From Ascarosepion bandense (taxonomy: Eukaryota > Mollusca > Cephalopoda > Sepiida > Sepiidae): a DNA stretch of 64,000 nt. The DNA lies in contig JBBBDQ010001279.1 in NCBI GenBank assembly GCA_037127315.1, positions 1,362,501 through 1,426,500 of the forward strand. The letters are read 5' to 3'. This document shows, piece by piece, positions 1-10,552 of the stretch. A program made the position numbers and the translations under genes. Every line of letters starts with the position of its first letter. The first letter of the stretch is position 1. The notes under the pieces were generated by a model. It did not search any database and was not told the origin of the DNA. It was given only the letters and a program-made list of their open reading frames with translations.

Positions 1-171
1 ATGTCATTGAAAACATTGATAATAAAAAAGCATGCAAATTTACTCTGTAGAGAGATGTAATTTTCATTTCAGAAATAAAAATGGTCCTAATTAATTAGGT
101 TTTTTTTTCCTATATATCGTTTTTGCTTTTTAACTGTTACTGATAAAGTTTAAGTATTTTTGGTGTGCATT
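1..171 (+). repeat. Dispersed repeat A, copy 1, left part
   Basis: The first 171 bases match 1935-2090 (copy 2). Shared blocks are AATAAAAAAGC, then ATTTCAGAAATAAA, then TTTTTGCTTTTTAA. The copy is cut by the window edge on the left and by an ~800-bp insertion on the right. No function is recognised. Confidence 0.7.
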
Positions 172-971
172 TGAATTCCTGGGGCCTCATATGCATAGAA
201 ATTTAGGTTTAAATTTTTACGTGGCACAAGGCCATTTCCCAAAGAACTTCCTAACTAAATTCCTATATTCCAACAATTATTATATACGGTTGAAATCATT
301 TATAAAATTAGCAAATGGAACACAGAATAAAATGGTCAAAGCATTATTTGTATTTATAAAAGTGTATTAACAAATAACAAGAATTACATACTTTGTACAG
401 ACTTTGAATGTGTCTGATTAAAATGTCTTTCATTCTCTGCATAGGATTGTGTTACAGCCATTTAGGTAAGTTGTAAAGTTCTTTGTCACTGGAAGATTTA
501 TCAGTGTCATATGTAAGTTGTGTTAGGAATAATATTGTTAGAAGATTGGTGAAAATTTCTAAGTCCGTTGATAATTTTATCTTTGTAAAATTTAGAAGAA
601 TGATTAGTAAGAGAAGGTGAGTTGGTCTTACAGGTTGTGCGTGTTAAAATTCTTGTGCCAATTGTAATAATTTGTACAAGTGTTATTTAAAGAAATAAAA
701 AGGTATCTACTTGTGTCCTGCAATTAGTGCGGGTGTGTGAGAGAATTGCTTGATACTGAAGAGCGCGAACCCCGCAATAGTGTGCTGCTATTGGGGGCGG
801 CTGTGAACTGCATTTCCTTTGTGTTCTGTGGTTCTGCTGCACTGGGTGTACCACATGTCTGCTATATATACATCGCGTAAAAGAACGGGAAAGCAAGATT
901 ATCACATGATTGTCGCGTGTGTATATATACAATGAGTGAATATAGCTGTGTGGAAATACACGTGATCATAA
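172..971. mobile_element. Unclassified ~800-bp insertion inside repeat A
   Basis: This block is absent from copy 2 of repeat A, which reads straight through, so it is an insertion. Its right ~135 bases (838-971) recur at 5412-5549. They carry TATATATACAT, an ATCAC(A/G)TGAT palindrome and the terminal block GTGGAAATACA. No transposase or RT frame and no clear TIR is visible. It could be a non-autonomous element or a solo terminal repeat; the class is unknown. Confidence 0.5.
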
Positions 972-1075
972 AAGCATGCTTTATCTGAGTATTTGTAGGT
1001 CATATTATAATGGTACACAAACTAGTTTTATAACTTTACCAGGGAGTCACTGTGCAATATGTATTTTTGTCAAGG
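972..1075 (+). repeat. Dispersed repeat A, copy 1, right part
   Basis: This stretch resumes the match to 2095-2215 after the insertion. Shared landmarks are AGCATGCT/AGCATACT, GTACACAAA(C/T)TAG and GCAATATGTA. It fixes the right junction of the insertion near 971. Confidence 0.65.
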
Positions 1076-1850
1076 CCGGGGAGTGCGTCAATTTCTAGGG
1101 TTTCCCTGGACAGCACACACTCATTAGTTATGCTGTGGTGATACCGAGCGAACACCGGATGTGTGCTCTCTCACAACTAAAAGTCAAATGAATAAAAATC
1201 GTCGTACGCATCCGGATCCGCGCAGATGTTCCGGTTGAAAAATAAAAATTAATTAAATATCAAATTACCAATTTTTATTTATCAGCCCGAAACCAAATAC
1301 AAGAATGAAATTCGAAAGTTGAGCCAGTTGATCCAAAAATGCTGTTATAAAAGCCGTGATAAAAAAGGCACCCAGACAGACAAGCATAGACAGAAAAGAA
1401 GATAGTAATTAGTTTCTTCCTTGACCTACTATGCTCGCCTTCTTCTTCCTCGCCTGTTCTCAAAGTACTAACTGACCTTTTCTAAGACATCCCAGACAAA
1501 CCAACTCACTGACTCACCGACCTTAGAAACTGCAACTTGAAAATGAACATTCCTTTCTTTCAGATCATCATACCTTCCATGAACTCTTTTACCTCCGTTG
1601 AACTTTTATTTCAAGCATTACTTATTTTGTAAAACATTGATTGAAATGTATATATGTATAAATGTTATTTTACACTCAAAATTTGCCTTTCTTGAATTTA
1701 TGAATTATAGTAGGCTATCCTCCCACAAGGCCAAATTCCGTTAACATGCTACGGAATCCTACTAACCCTCACTACAAATGAAATAAGAGAAGAGATACCC
1801 GCTATAATGCCACTGATTTGGGCACATTTATTTTCTTAAAATCTTCTAAA
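1076..1850. other. Unannotated AT-rich stretch
   Basis: No ORF, TIR, SINE promoter box or second copy in this window was recognised here. 1080-1240 is more GC-rich than its surroundings but nothing in it could be named. Confidence 0.4.
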
Positions 1851-2215
1851 ATGAGCACTTTGTGGTTGAGAAATCTTGACATACTGTCTATAGAGCAACA
1901 ATTGACAGATGAAATGGTCTTTGATGATGCCACTAAAGAATTTGCCAATAAAAAAGCAGTAACTTTATAGAATGTTGTAATTTTAATTTCAGAAATAAAG
2001 ATGGTCTTAATTTTTAACCTTTTTTCATATATATTACTTTTGCTTTTTAAATGTTATTGATAAAGTTCATGTATGTTTGGTGTGTATTTAAAGCATACTA
2101 TGTTTAAGTATGTGTTAGTAATTTTATAATAGTACACAAATTAGTTTTCTAAATTTAAGAGTGAGTCATTATGCAATATGTACTTTTTGTGGGGACCGGG
2201 TGGCGGCAAATTCAA
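1851..2215 (+). repeat. Dispersed repeat A, copy 2, with a 39-codon ORF
   Basis: This is the uninterrupted copy of repeat A. It opens with an ORF at 1851-1970 (39 codons plus stop) containing MSTLWLRN and ending KEFANKKAVTL. Copy 1 keeps only the last codons of an equivalent frame (NKKACKFTL then stop) at the window edge. The shared stop position hints at a former coding 3' end followed by a 3' UTR of a mobile element. The protein family is not recognised and the ORF is too short to be called a gene. Confidence 0.5.
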
Positions 2216-2277
2216 GTGTTGCCTCGAGCGGGACATACCCTAGATACGCCATTAAGGCTGACAACATCGCGTACAAG

Positions 2278-2280
2278 TAA

Positions 2281-2322
<42 letters not shown>

Positions 2323-2475
2323 TATTTTCTTGGGTTTTTGTTGTATACATATATTATCATCATCATCATCATCATCATCGTAATTAGTAGTAGTATTTAT
2401 TTTTATTTCTGTTGTGTACCCATTTCCTTCTCGGTCCTAACCAGATCAAAAACTGCTTCACACTTTCCACTGGTC

Positions 2476-2556
<81 letters not shown>
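2278..2556. repeat. Compound microsatellite (TTA)n, (ATC)n, (CT)n, (TA)n
   Basis: (TTA)n lies at 2280-2322, (ATC)n at 2354-2379, (CT)n at 2483-2513 and (TA)n at 2513-2556. All ORFs through it are low-complexity artefacts. Confidence 0.95.
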
Positions 2557-2559
<3 letters not shown>

Positions 2560-2640
2560 GAATAAGGAACGAAGGAAATGATTGCAGCGTTCAAAACATT
2601 AATTCAAAACAGTGCTTAATATAAAAATAGAGCGATTAAT
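2557..2640 (+). repeat. PLE-terminal-type repeat P, copy 1
   Basis: This ~80-bp block runs from GGAACGAAG to AACAGTGCTTAATAT. It recurs in reverse at 10397-10477 and 24080-24173. In the 24-kb copy the same repeat unit continues into a hammerhead ribozyme, which suggests a PLE terminal repeat. Each copy abuts a (TA)n tract. Confidence 0.55.
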
Positions 2641-2664
2641 ACTTATTATAAATTATACTTTAAA

Positions 2665-3239
2665 CTTAAGGCAGGTAGTGGTGTGTTGTTATGAAGACAA
2701 TTCGTGATTTGTTTGCCTACCTCCCGTAACATCATTTGCGTCACATGGACAAATGTTGTTTTACTGTGTGGCCTGTACTTACCAAGGCAATTTTTTTGTA
2801 ACTCTCTTAAGCTGGGATTTCCAGGGATTCTTTCAATGCTTTGTTTTGTTCCTTTTTTATGATTCCAAGCGCACCTATTATCACTGGCACAATTGTTGTT
2901 TTCAAATTCCACATTTTTTTCTATTTCGACTTCCAGGTTTTATACTTCGATAGATTTTTCAATTCTTTGGTTGCTATGTTACAATCCGCTGAGAAAGTCA
3001 TATCATCTAGTAGGCAAATTTGTTTTTGTTTTTGTTTTTTTTTCTTCTTGATTTTTGACAATTATATCCAGTCTGCTTTAATCTTCCTGTCTGTAAATAT
3101 CGTGTAATTCCATAGAATTGTGATGTCTTCTATTTCTGTAACCAGTGCTGAGTTCATACCCGTCTTTGCTAACATTTTTCCTAGAGTTTGTACATTGACC
3201 AGTGAAAATATTTTCTCAACTCTATCGTAGAGATTTTTA
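2665..3239 (-). pseudogene. RLE-type LINE 3' end, 5'-truncated copy 1
   Basis: On the minus strand this matches the neighbouring larger copy (3325-4350) from its zinc-finger region down to the 3' terminus, which begins on the plus strand CTTAAGGCAGGTAGTGG. The frame survives only in pieces, for example IERIPGNPSLRELQK in a 88-aa ORF at 2646-2912. Frameshifts and a T-rich expansion near 3030 break it. It is a dead 5'-truncated copy lying head-to-tail with the next one. Confidence 0.8.
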
Positions 3240-3324
3240 TTTTATATTATTATTATGTCATTTTTCATCATATTTCGATTTCTGCTTTGGTCTCACTACC
3301 AACCAAGTCTGCGGGGAGACCTAA

Positions 3325-4350
3325 GGCAGGTAGTGGCGTGTTGTTATGGCTCCATTTCATGTTTTTCTATCTTCCCTATCATCTCCAGCATTACATAGAT
3401 AAAGTTTTCCTTAGTGTGTGGGCTGTACTTAATAAGACAATTTTTTGTATATCTCTTAAGCTGGGGTTTCCAGGGATTCTTTCAATGTGTTGTTTTGTTC
3501 CATTTTTTATCATTCCAAGTGCACCTACTATCACTGGCACAACTCTTGTTTTCAATTTCCACATTTTTTGTATTTCAATTTCCAGGTCTTTATATTTTGA
3601 CAGTTTTTCAAATTCCTTGATTGCTATGTTACAATCCGCTGGACAAGCCATATCAATTAATAGACAAGTTTTCTCCTTCTGGTTTTTAACAATAATGTCT
3701 GGCCTGTTTGCTTCAATTTTTCTGTCTGTGTAGATGGTGTAATCCCATAGAATGGTTACATCTTCTATTTCTGTAACCGGTGCTGGGTGATGTTCATACC
3801 AGTGTTTGCCTACAGCTTTTCCATAATGTTTGCATATTGCCCAATGTAAATATTGCCCAACTCTATCGTGGCGATTTTTATATTCATTTGGGGCAAGCAC
3901 AGAACAGCCTGAGATTAGGTGGTCTATTGTTTCTTGGTGTTTATCACAAAACCTGCATTTTGGATCCATATTATTATGCATAATATTTGCCTGAAAGTTT
4001 CTCGTGAAAAGACTTTGGTCTTGTGCTGCAAGAATAAAGCCTTCAGTTTCAGACTTTAATCCAGATGCACGTAACCATCGATGAGTATTAACTTTGTCAA
4101 CATTGGATTTATTGGCACGTACTGGATATTGGCCATGCAGAGGTTTGTCTTGCCAGCGCTGTTTCATCTGTTCAAGAGCTTTATCTTTGGCTTTCATTTT
4201 CATATTCTTTGCCGCAATAGCCGGCTCTTGGCTTCCGTTCTGCTTTTCTACAGAATCTACTAACTGTAAATCTTGTTTGAATTTACTGCCTTCTTTTATT
4301 ATTGAATATTTTTTCTTTCTTTCTTCATGTTGCCTTACTAATTGTATCAT
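3325..4350 (-). pseudogene. LINE ORF C-terminus with CCHC finger and restriction-like endonuclease
   Basis: An open frame at 3391-4350 encodes 319 residues, the C-terminal part of a non-LTR retrotransposon polyprotein. A CCHC zinc knuckle spans residues 132-149 (C132, C135, H144, C149). A PD-(D/E)XK-type restriction-like endonuclease follows, with RPD at 216-218, D233 in LLIDMACP, and KLSKYKDLEIE at 249-259. The family-typical VPVIVGALG follows at 271-279. In R2/R4/NeSL-type elements this domain nicks the target site for target-primed reverse transcription. The RT domain is missing, so the copy is 5' truncated and not autonomous. Upstream (plus-strand right) it ends at a (TTA)n tract. The exact clade cannot be settled by eye. 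Confidence 0.85.
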
Positions 4351-4371
4351 CCAATTGTTCTATGTATGTTA

Positions 4372-4372
4372 G

Positions 4373-4440
<68 letters not shown>
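4372..4440. repeat. (TTA)n microsatellite
   Basis: An uninterrupted ATT/TTA trinucleotide tract that abuts the 5' truncation point of the RLE LINE. Confidence 0.95.
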
Positions 4441-4536
4441 TCCTTTGATTTTTGTTGTATACTCATTTTCTTATGGGCCCCAACTAGAGACCTAAGATCA
4501 GAAATGGCTTTATGACATTTTCTACTAATCATTTTT

Positions 4537-4539
<3 letters not shown>

Positions 4540-4614
<75 letters not shown>
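4540..4614. repeat. (CA)n(TA)n microsatellite
   Basis: A CA tract passing directly into TA repeats. Confidence 0.95.
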
Positions 4615-4622
<8 letters not shown>

Positions 4623-5127
4623 AGGAAGATCAGATTATTACGCTACCATGGTTTCAACTTGTCGGTATGATCAGGCGTTATATATTCAACGCTTTTTTAG
4701 CTCTTAACAGGAATTTTAGAACGCATTACAAGCAGTTTAAAATAAGTGGGAAGTTAGTCAAGACTAGCGAAATAATATTGTACATACTTTCATTTAATCA
4801 GGGTTTGTACGAGCCCAAAATGAATTTTCTGAGGTGTATAAATTCGGACATTATTTCGGACTTTTCACTCAGCGACTTTTCTCATTCTTAAAACAATACT
4901 ATAGCCAACTTTTTTTTTATCTTGGCACAATCTGCAGATATCACCACCGTTGCAAAGTCTGGTTTTCTTAATATACTCCAGCTTACATAAGAATCTTTGC
5001 CAAGTTTTTCTCTTAATTTCCACACGTAGTCGGCTAGTTTAGTACAATTTTTAAGGCTTTCTAGCTAGAATGTAGATTTGTTATTATACTATCGTTTTTT
5101 AAAATTAAAATATTCTTCAGTAAATCA

Positions 5128-5129
<2 letters not shown>

Positions 5130-5175
<46 letters not shown>

Positions 5176-5285
5176 TGTTGAGTTGTAATGATGCTTAGTA
5201 CCAAGATTGCTGTTGTTTCAGCGGATTACTAATAAAAAGATATTTTGGCAAGCAAGTTTTTTTTTGTCGTAAAGTGCTCGATATT
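5130..5285. repeat. (TA)n plus dispersed repeat B, copy 1
   Basis: (TA)n occupies 5130-5172. The following ~107 bases match 34446-34552, sharing TTGTAATG, AGTGCT and GGCAAGCA blocks. The function is unknown. 4620-5129 holds nothing recognisable. Confidence 0.6.
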
Positions 5286-5411
5286 GAATAGAGATAGAGC
5301 ATTAATAGTTTCATGACTCGGCTCAGTTAAGTGACAAACTTCTCCACATTAATCCTATATATTATTTTTATAATTGTCATTATTACTATTATCTTCCAGT
5401 GCAGAGTGCCA

Positions 5412-5549
5412 CTGACTCTGGTTGTATCACGTGTCTGCTATATATACATCCCGTAAAGAAGCGGGAACGTAAGATTATCACGTGATTGTCGTGTGTGTAT
5501 ATGTACAATGAGTGAATGTAGTTGCGTGGAAATACATGTGACTATAAAA
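5412..5549 (+). repeat. Second copy of the end of the 172-971 insertion
   Basis: About 138 bases match 838-971 with scattered substitutions, ending at GTGACTATAAA. Both copies keep TCTGCTATATATACAT and a CACRTG core inside ATCACRTGAT. It confirms that the inserted element has a defined right end. Confidence 0.65.
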
Positions 5550-5797
5550 TAACACAAACAAAAAGAATTTCTTTCAACTTCATGTGTTTAGTACCATCTA
5601 CAAATATTCTATCCACTGTTGATTATCATGCATGAGGCAATGTTTACACCATGTTAAAGGCAACTTATCCGTATAAAAAGCAATATCTGCAAAATATATT
5701 TAAATTATTTTTTAAATTAATAAAAACAATTTTATTTGAGAGGTTATGGAGCATTAGTATGATTGTCTTTAATTATAAACTTTCACTGAAATTCTAC

Positions 5798-6568
5798 ATG
5801 TCTTCTTCTTCTATGTGCCCTGTCCCTTCAGGACGTAGGCGATCACGGCCCTCCACGTCTCCCTATCCCTTGTGGCCCTCAGCATGTTTGTTCCTGTTAC
5901 TCCTGGTAACCCCTGTTCCGTCATCCACCCGACCAGGCCCTGCAAATATGTTATCCGCTGCCTTCCTCTGTCTCTCTTTCCCTCTACCTGGCCAGTCAGT
6001 ATCAGGTTCTCCAAGCTCTCCTTCCTCATTGCGTATCTCAGGAACTTCAGTTGTCTCTTCCTGATGCTCGGTATTAATTTCCTTTTGGTTGCTATTCTTT
6101 CCAACACCTCATCGTTGCTTGTATGTTCAGTCCACGATATCCGCAGCATCCTTCTGTAGAACCACATTTCCCCTGCTTCCAGTTTTGTCCTCATTTTCGA
6201 TGATATTGTCCAGCATTCACTGCCGTATTGAAGAACTGACATCACATAGCAAACCAGCACTCTTTTCTTTGTTTCTAGTGAAATTTTCCTGTGTGTTAGT
6301 ACTTTGCTCAGCTTCTGGAACGCGTCCTTTGCCATGCCAATTCGCCTTCTGATCTCTGTGTCGCATTTTCCATCTCCTGTTAGAACACGTCCTAGATATT
6401 TAAATTTTTGCACCTGCTTTATTCTGGTATCCCCCACCTGTATTTGGCATTTTGGGTTGCACCTTTTGCTGATGACCATGCATTCAGTTTTCTTAAAGTT
6501 TATTTGTAGTCCTTTTTTGTCACTCTCCACCGCTACCTTCTGTAGGAGGTCCTGCAGTTTTCCTTTCC
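5798..6568 (-). pseudogene. RTE-like LINE, C-terminal part of the RT ORF
   Basis: A 239-residue ORF (5811-6530) encodes the region downstream of the RT active site. Motifs in order are KKTECMVISK, FKYLGRVLTGDGKC, LQYGSECWT and EMWFYRRMLRISWTEH, then IRKRQLKFL and the terminal VLKGQGT. The YADD block is absent, so the copy is 5' truncated. The 3' end carries a short GAA-type tail (TCTTCTTCTTC on the plus strand), as in the other copies of this family here (49585-50135, 51178, 62252). It is probably RTE clade; that label rests on motif style only. Confidence 0.85.
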
Positions 6569-7737
6569 AACAGAGAGAAAAAACTCTATACTTGGCAAGA
6601 TCATATCTTCTAAAGTAGACTTGAACTCCTCACAAAATTCTTTGGTGAACTTGAGCAGGCATAGTATATGTTAAGAAAAAAATATTATGAACATTGAAGA
6701 GGGCGTATTTTCTACAGACTGACCGTAAGCTGCATAGGTGAACAGTTGTTGATTTTGGAGTCATGCAGTTGAGTGGGTAAAATAAAATTATCTATCAGGT
6801 ATAGGGTTATTTGGATTCTACAGTCTTTATTTGTCCTACATACCAAATTTAAGAAATATTGAATGTATGGAAGTATTTTTTAATTTAAAAAAAAAAACAC
6901 TGAATTTCAGCGACGCTGTGTGGGCTTAATTTAGAGACAAAATAGGAAAAGTATACCCCCACTCCTGCAAAATTGGAACGGTAAGGTCTAGCATAAAATA
7001 ATTTGGCATACTTTCCTAATTCATGAAGGGTAACATTTGTGCCAAATTTCAAGCCATTCGGTGTCGGTGGGTGTCATGCCCTGGTGAATTGACATGGAAT
7101 GACCATATAGTAGTAGTAGTGTAAATTGACTCCACTCTAAGATGTAAATTTCTATGAATATTGATGTAAAATAATTTACACTAGCTTTTGTTGAAATCTA
7201 GAGAAATAAGTAAAATTGAAGCAGTATAGTATGTATGTTAACTTGAGTTTGTGTCACTCCAGCTGTCCTATTTGATGTTTTGTTTCAGGGTTATGAAGAA
7301 ATGATATTAATTTCTTTATTTCAAAGTAGCTTCTTGACCGTATGATAGGACTTGGCTGAAAACATAAATTAATTTTTTAGCTGATTTTTGGTGTTCACAG
7401 CATTTTGATTGATTTCATTGAATTATTTTATTTTCGAATTTATTTTTTTCTCGCATTTATTTTTTGTGCTTCAAAAATAATTTGTAGAAGAAAAAAGACA
7501 GAGCAGACAAATCACACTGTTCTTCTACTATTGATATTAGTATTAAAACTTTGATTTGAAATTAACCACTCTTGTGTTCCAACAGCTTGAGAGTGGAAAA
7601 GAGGGCAAGAAGTGATTAGAATTCCACTAATATGAATGAAAAGTTATTCGTTTAAAATTTAATTTAGGGAACTAATATACTTATACTCAAACTCATTCTT
7701 AAGTTGTGTATAAAATTGTTGATTTACAAAGCGCCGC
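6569..7737. other. Unannotated stretch
   Basis: No duplicate, TIR or coding signal was found. 7030-7075 (GTGCCAAATTTCAAG followed by CCATTCGG) looks like the degenerate coding style of an old transposon but could not be assigned. Confidence 0.35.
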
Positions 7738-7925
7738 TTAGGTGTGGCACAAAATCGAAGGTATGGGGTACCCAGTGAGGATCGAACTCACAACTGAGTT
7801 GTAATAGGTTCTAGCGTGCCCAAGTTGCGTATACGATAGTGGTGTAGTATGAAAATGAAGATTGTGCTTGAGTTTAGCCCCCTCCTCCTCCTCAGAAAAA
7901 TCACGGCCCCTAAATGTCACCTACC
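7738..7925 (-). mobile_element. tRNA-derived SINE D, degenerate copy
   Basis: The minus strand contains GAGTTCGATCCTCACTGG, a good Pol III B box, followed by GTGCCACACCTAAG. The same B box and downstream block recur at 63262-63310 and 63613-63660 on the plus strand. The A box is weak here. The 60-aa ORF across it is incidental. Confidence 0.5.
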
Positions 7926-8084
7926 ACTTTCAGAGTGCCACAACCGCCACTATATATATATATATATATTAATTTAATTATATAATTTAATTACTTAATA
8001 TTTGGTCATAATAAAATTAGACCAGTAGACAGTTGTATTAAAAAGTGTTCAATACAATTATATTGTAGAACTTTTGAATATTTT

Positions 8085-8385
8085 ACATTTGTGAACCAGT
8101 TAATACGCGACCTAGGTTTCAGACAATAACTGATTTTACCGTTTTTTTAAGAACGCTCACGTAACGGGGATTTTTTGAACGCACAATTTTCAAAATTGCA
8201 TGACCCTAATTAATAGGTATTTTATGGTATGTTTACACTGAGTTATAATTTCTGTTCTTTCATTCAGTAATTCATTTTTGTCTGGGAATAACATTTTAAC
8301 GTTTAAAAAAAACGGTAAAATCAGTTATTGCAAATCGCCTGAAGACCCCACATAGTAGAAACCTAGATTGCGTAATAACTCGTTT

Positions 8386-8391
<6 letters not shown>
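8085..8391. mobile_element. MITE with long terminal inverted repeats
   Basis: The left arm (8085-8151) and right arm (8303-8391) are inverted copies. ACAATAACTGATTTTACCG on the left faces its complement at 8309-8330, and the outer parts (CCTAGGTTTC, AGTTAATACGC) also pair. The right arm carries a ~26-base insertion (near 8333-8359) that the left lacks. Total length is ~307 bp with no ORF, so it is non-autonomous. It sits against a (TA)n tract, consistent with a TA target, but the superfamily is unknown. Confidence 0.75.

Positions 8392-8432
<41 letters not shown>
8389..8432. repeat. (TA)n microsatellite
   Basis: A pure TA tract between the MITE and repeat E. Confidence 0.95.
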
Positions 8433-8433
<1 letters not shown>

Positions 8434-9079
8434 TAGTAGTATAGCCCGGCGTTGCTCGGTTGTAATGAACATTTTAAAACTATTCCATGGTCCTGGAGCT
8501 CAGACTCTTTGGACGTTGGCACGAAAGACTAAAAAGCAACAGTTGTTTCCAGTTAAAGCGAGACCGTAGACTGAAAGAAAAATGAATGGATGTAAGTCAA
8601 ATTTTGATTTCCTGGTCTCGATATCAAATAAGTTTTTTTTCGTCATAAACTGAATTTTGAAGGCTAAATAAGTCCTCTGAGTAAATGGAATCATGACTGA
8701 GACTAAGAACTACAATCACACCTACTTAGAGCCGAACCCGAAGCAAAAACTAAAATAAAAGGGCTGAAAATACAGGCAGATAAACAGACACACACGCACA
8801 AACATCTTGCTTTATATATAAATTATCGATTTTCTATTGTAAGAACTGCAACCTTGAAACTTCTGAATATCGTTTCTTATGTCTTTGTCTAGGAGTGTAT
8901 CAAATTTGATTAAAATCGGACCACTCCTTCTATAACCCGATTTTTCGATTATCGATTTTCGATATTTGTCGGGGGTACCTCGACACAAAACCTAGCTAAG
9001 AACACTCGCAGACGCTTATAGTACAACTGTGTAAATTTTCAAGAAAATCGGTTCAGCCGTTTCGGAGTCTATAGGTAAC

Positions 9080-9134
<55 letters not shown>
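8433..9134 (+). mobile_element. Dispersed repeat E, copy 1, ending in (CA)n
   Basis: 8433-8770 matches 40222-40560 over ~340 bases, starting at CTAGTAGTATAGCCCGGCG and sharing TCCATGGTCCTGGAGCTCAG and GGACGTTGGCACGAAAGAC. The region ends with AAAATCGGTTCAGCCGTTTC and (CA)n, which resembles the 3' tails of many LINEs. No coding frame survives. It is probably a LINE 3' end or its non-autonomous derivative, unclassified. Confidence 0.6.
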
Positions 9135-9139
<5 letters not shown>

Positions 9140-9164
9140 TTCCATTTATAAATAAGTTTAGATA

Positions 9165-9205
9165 TCCTACGTCTATAGCACGACTCTGGGTTTCATGAGT
9201 CACTA
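9165..9205 (-). ncRNA. Half of a decayed hammerhead ribozyme
   Basis: The minus strand reads CATGAAACCCAGAGTCGTGC, matching the GAAAC, loop III, GTC and stem I part of the hammerhead at 14693-14735. The CUGAUGA half has been replaced by a TA tract, so it cannot cleave. Confidence 0.5.
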
Positions 9206-9289
9206 TATATATATATATATATTTGAACATTATTTTATAATTATTTTTGTTTGAAGATTATTTTTCTTGAGTGAATATTTTATTTTTAT

Positions 9290-9945
9290 AATTCAACAAT
9301 ACATGTATATACATCCACCGGTCTGAATATTCGATCATATGATTTCGTAATATTGTCTTTGGATACGAACCAGAGCAGATATGGTCATAGTGAGAAAACA
9401 GGAACGTATTGTTTAATTCGACCTTGTTGAACCATGAAATCTTGGTCTAGTAATCAAGTGGTTAAGACACGTCGGGTCAATTGACAGCATATCTTATGTA
9501 TATAGGAGTCGTACCGGGATGGGTTAAATAGCAGGACAGATTGGGTTCTATAGCCTTGGTCGGCAACCTGTCTACCGCAGAAAGTAATGGCAACCTACTG
9601 CAAAAAACCTTCTGCTTAGTCATGCATCGAAAGAGTATCACGTATGACACTTAACTGAAGAAAAGGTTGAATAGCAGGACAGAGTGGGTTCTATAGCCTT
9701 GGTTGGCAACCTGTCTACCGCAGAAAGCAATGGCAACCTACTGCGGGATAATCTTCTGCCCAGTCAGTCATGTCTCTTTCGAGACATGATCGCCCAAGCG
9801 TGTATCACGTATGGCACTTAACTGACTAACCGGGAGATGCATATTTTCCTAACAAGATTTCTCGAATGTTCAGGCAGGTGGATATATATATATATATTAC
9901 TGTTTAATCATAGAAAAACAGGGAATCTGCTCAAATGACCATCGG
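9290..9945 (+). mobile_element. Class-II-tRNA-like SINE E split by SINE A bodies
   Basis: The head at ~9445-9510 (TCAAGTGGTTAAGACACG, like a Leu/Ser-type A box) and the tail at 9836-9935 (TGCATATTTTCC through GTTCAGGCAGG) match the intact relatives at 9985-10200 and 41325-41520. Between them (~9519-9833) lie two tandem SINE A 3' bodies. CCGGGA flanks the inserted piece on both sides and could be the target duplication. The head lost its B box. Confidence 0.55.
9519..9833 (+). mobile_element. SINE A, two tandem 3' bodies without head
   Basis: Two copies of the SINE A body lie in tandem (9519-9655 and 9665-9833). Each runs from GGGTTAAATAGCAGGACAG or its variant through GTTCTATAGCCTTGG and TGGCAACCTACTGC to TATCACGTATG and CACTTAACTGA. 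The tRNA-like head is missing, so neither carries a Pol III promoter. Confidence 0.75.
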
Positions 9946-9984
9946 TCTAAAAGAAGTTAAATCAAGCCTATATAACACAATTTT

Positions 9985-10200
9985 CGATTTGTGGTCGAGA
10001 GGTCTAAGACGCGCCAGATCACTTGGTGGCTTCCCTATGTGCATAGGGGTCGTAGGTTCGAATCCTGTCGAATGACACACATTTTCGTAACGTAAAAAAT
10101 CAGACCGGTAAAAATAAATATATAATACTGTTTGATTATAAACAGAATATCTACTTTAATACGAGTATCGATCAAAAATAATGTTCAAACAAATTATTTC
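9985..10200 (+). mobile_element. Class-II-tRNA-like SINE E
   Basis: The head carries GTGGTCGAGAGGTCTAAGAC (A box, Leu/Ser-tRNA style) and GTAGGTTCGAATCCTGTC (B box) at about the spacing of a tRNA with a long variable arm. It is followed by a conserved AT-rich tail (CAGACCGGTAAA through AATACTGTTTGATTATAA). Relatives are at 9290-9945 and 41325-41520. The tail's conservation indicates a real SINE, not a tRNA pseudogene. Confidence 0.65.
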
Positions 10201-10396
10201 AAATTGTCGATTGTTTGTAATCAGTTTCGTTAATTTTCGTAACATGTTTACAATACATTCGTTGACATTACGATACATTTCAAAGCAGATATTGTTATTA
10301 CGATGAATATATATATATATATATATATAATGTACAATTTTGTAGTAGTTCGTAGTTTGTGCATGTTTTAAAGTAATAATTAATAATAAATATTCA

Positions 10397-10472
10397 TTGC
10401 TCTATTTTTATACTGAGCACTGTTTTAAATTAATATTTTGAACATTGCAATTATTTTCTTCGTTCCTTATTC

Positions 10473-10551
<79 letters not shown>
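10397..10551 (-). repeat. Repeat P copy 2 plus (TA)n(GT)n
   Basis: 10397-10477 is the reverse complement of 2557-2640. (TA)n at 10477-10512 and (GT)n to 10551 follow. Confidence 0.6.

Positions 10552-10552
<1 letters not shown>

Noticed and set aside
2338..2594. Ile/Tyr- and Arg/Glu-rich ORFs
   Set aside because: They are artefacts of (ATC)n, (CT)n and (TA)n tracts, as are the Tyr-Ile ORFs at 4347, 31157, 32572, 43390 and 63266.
9990..10080. tRNA-Leu or tRNA-Ser gene
   Set aside because: The boxes fit but no acceptor stem closes, and the same tail follows at three loci, so it is a SINE.
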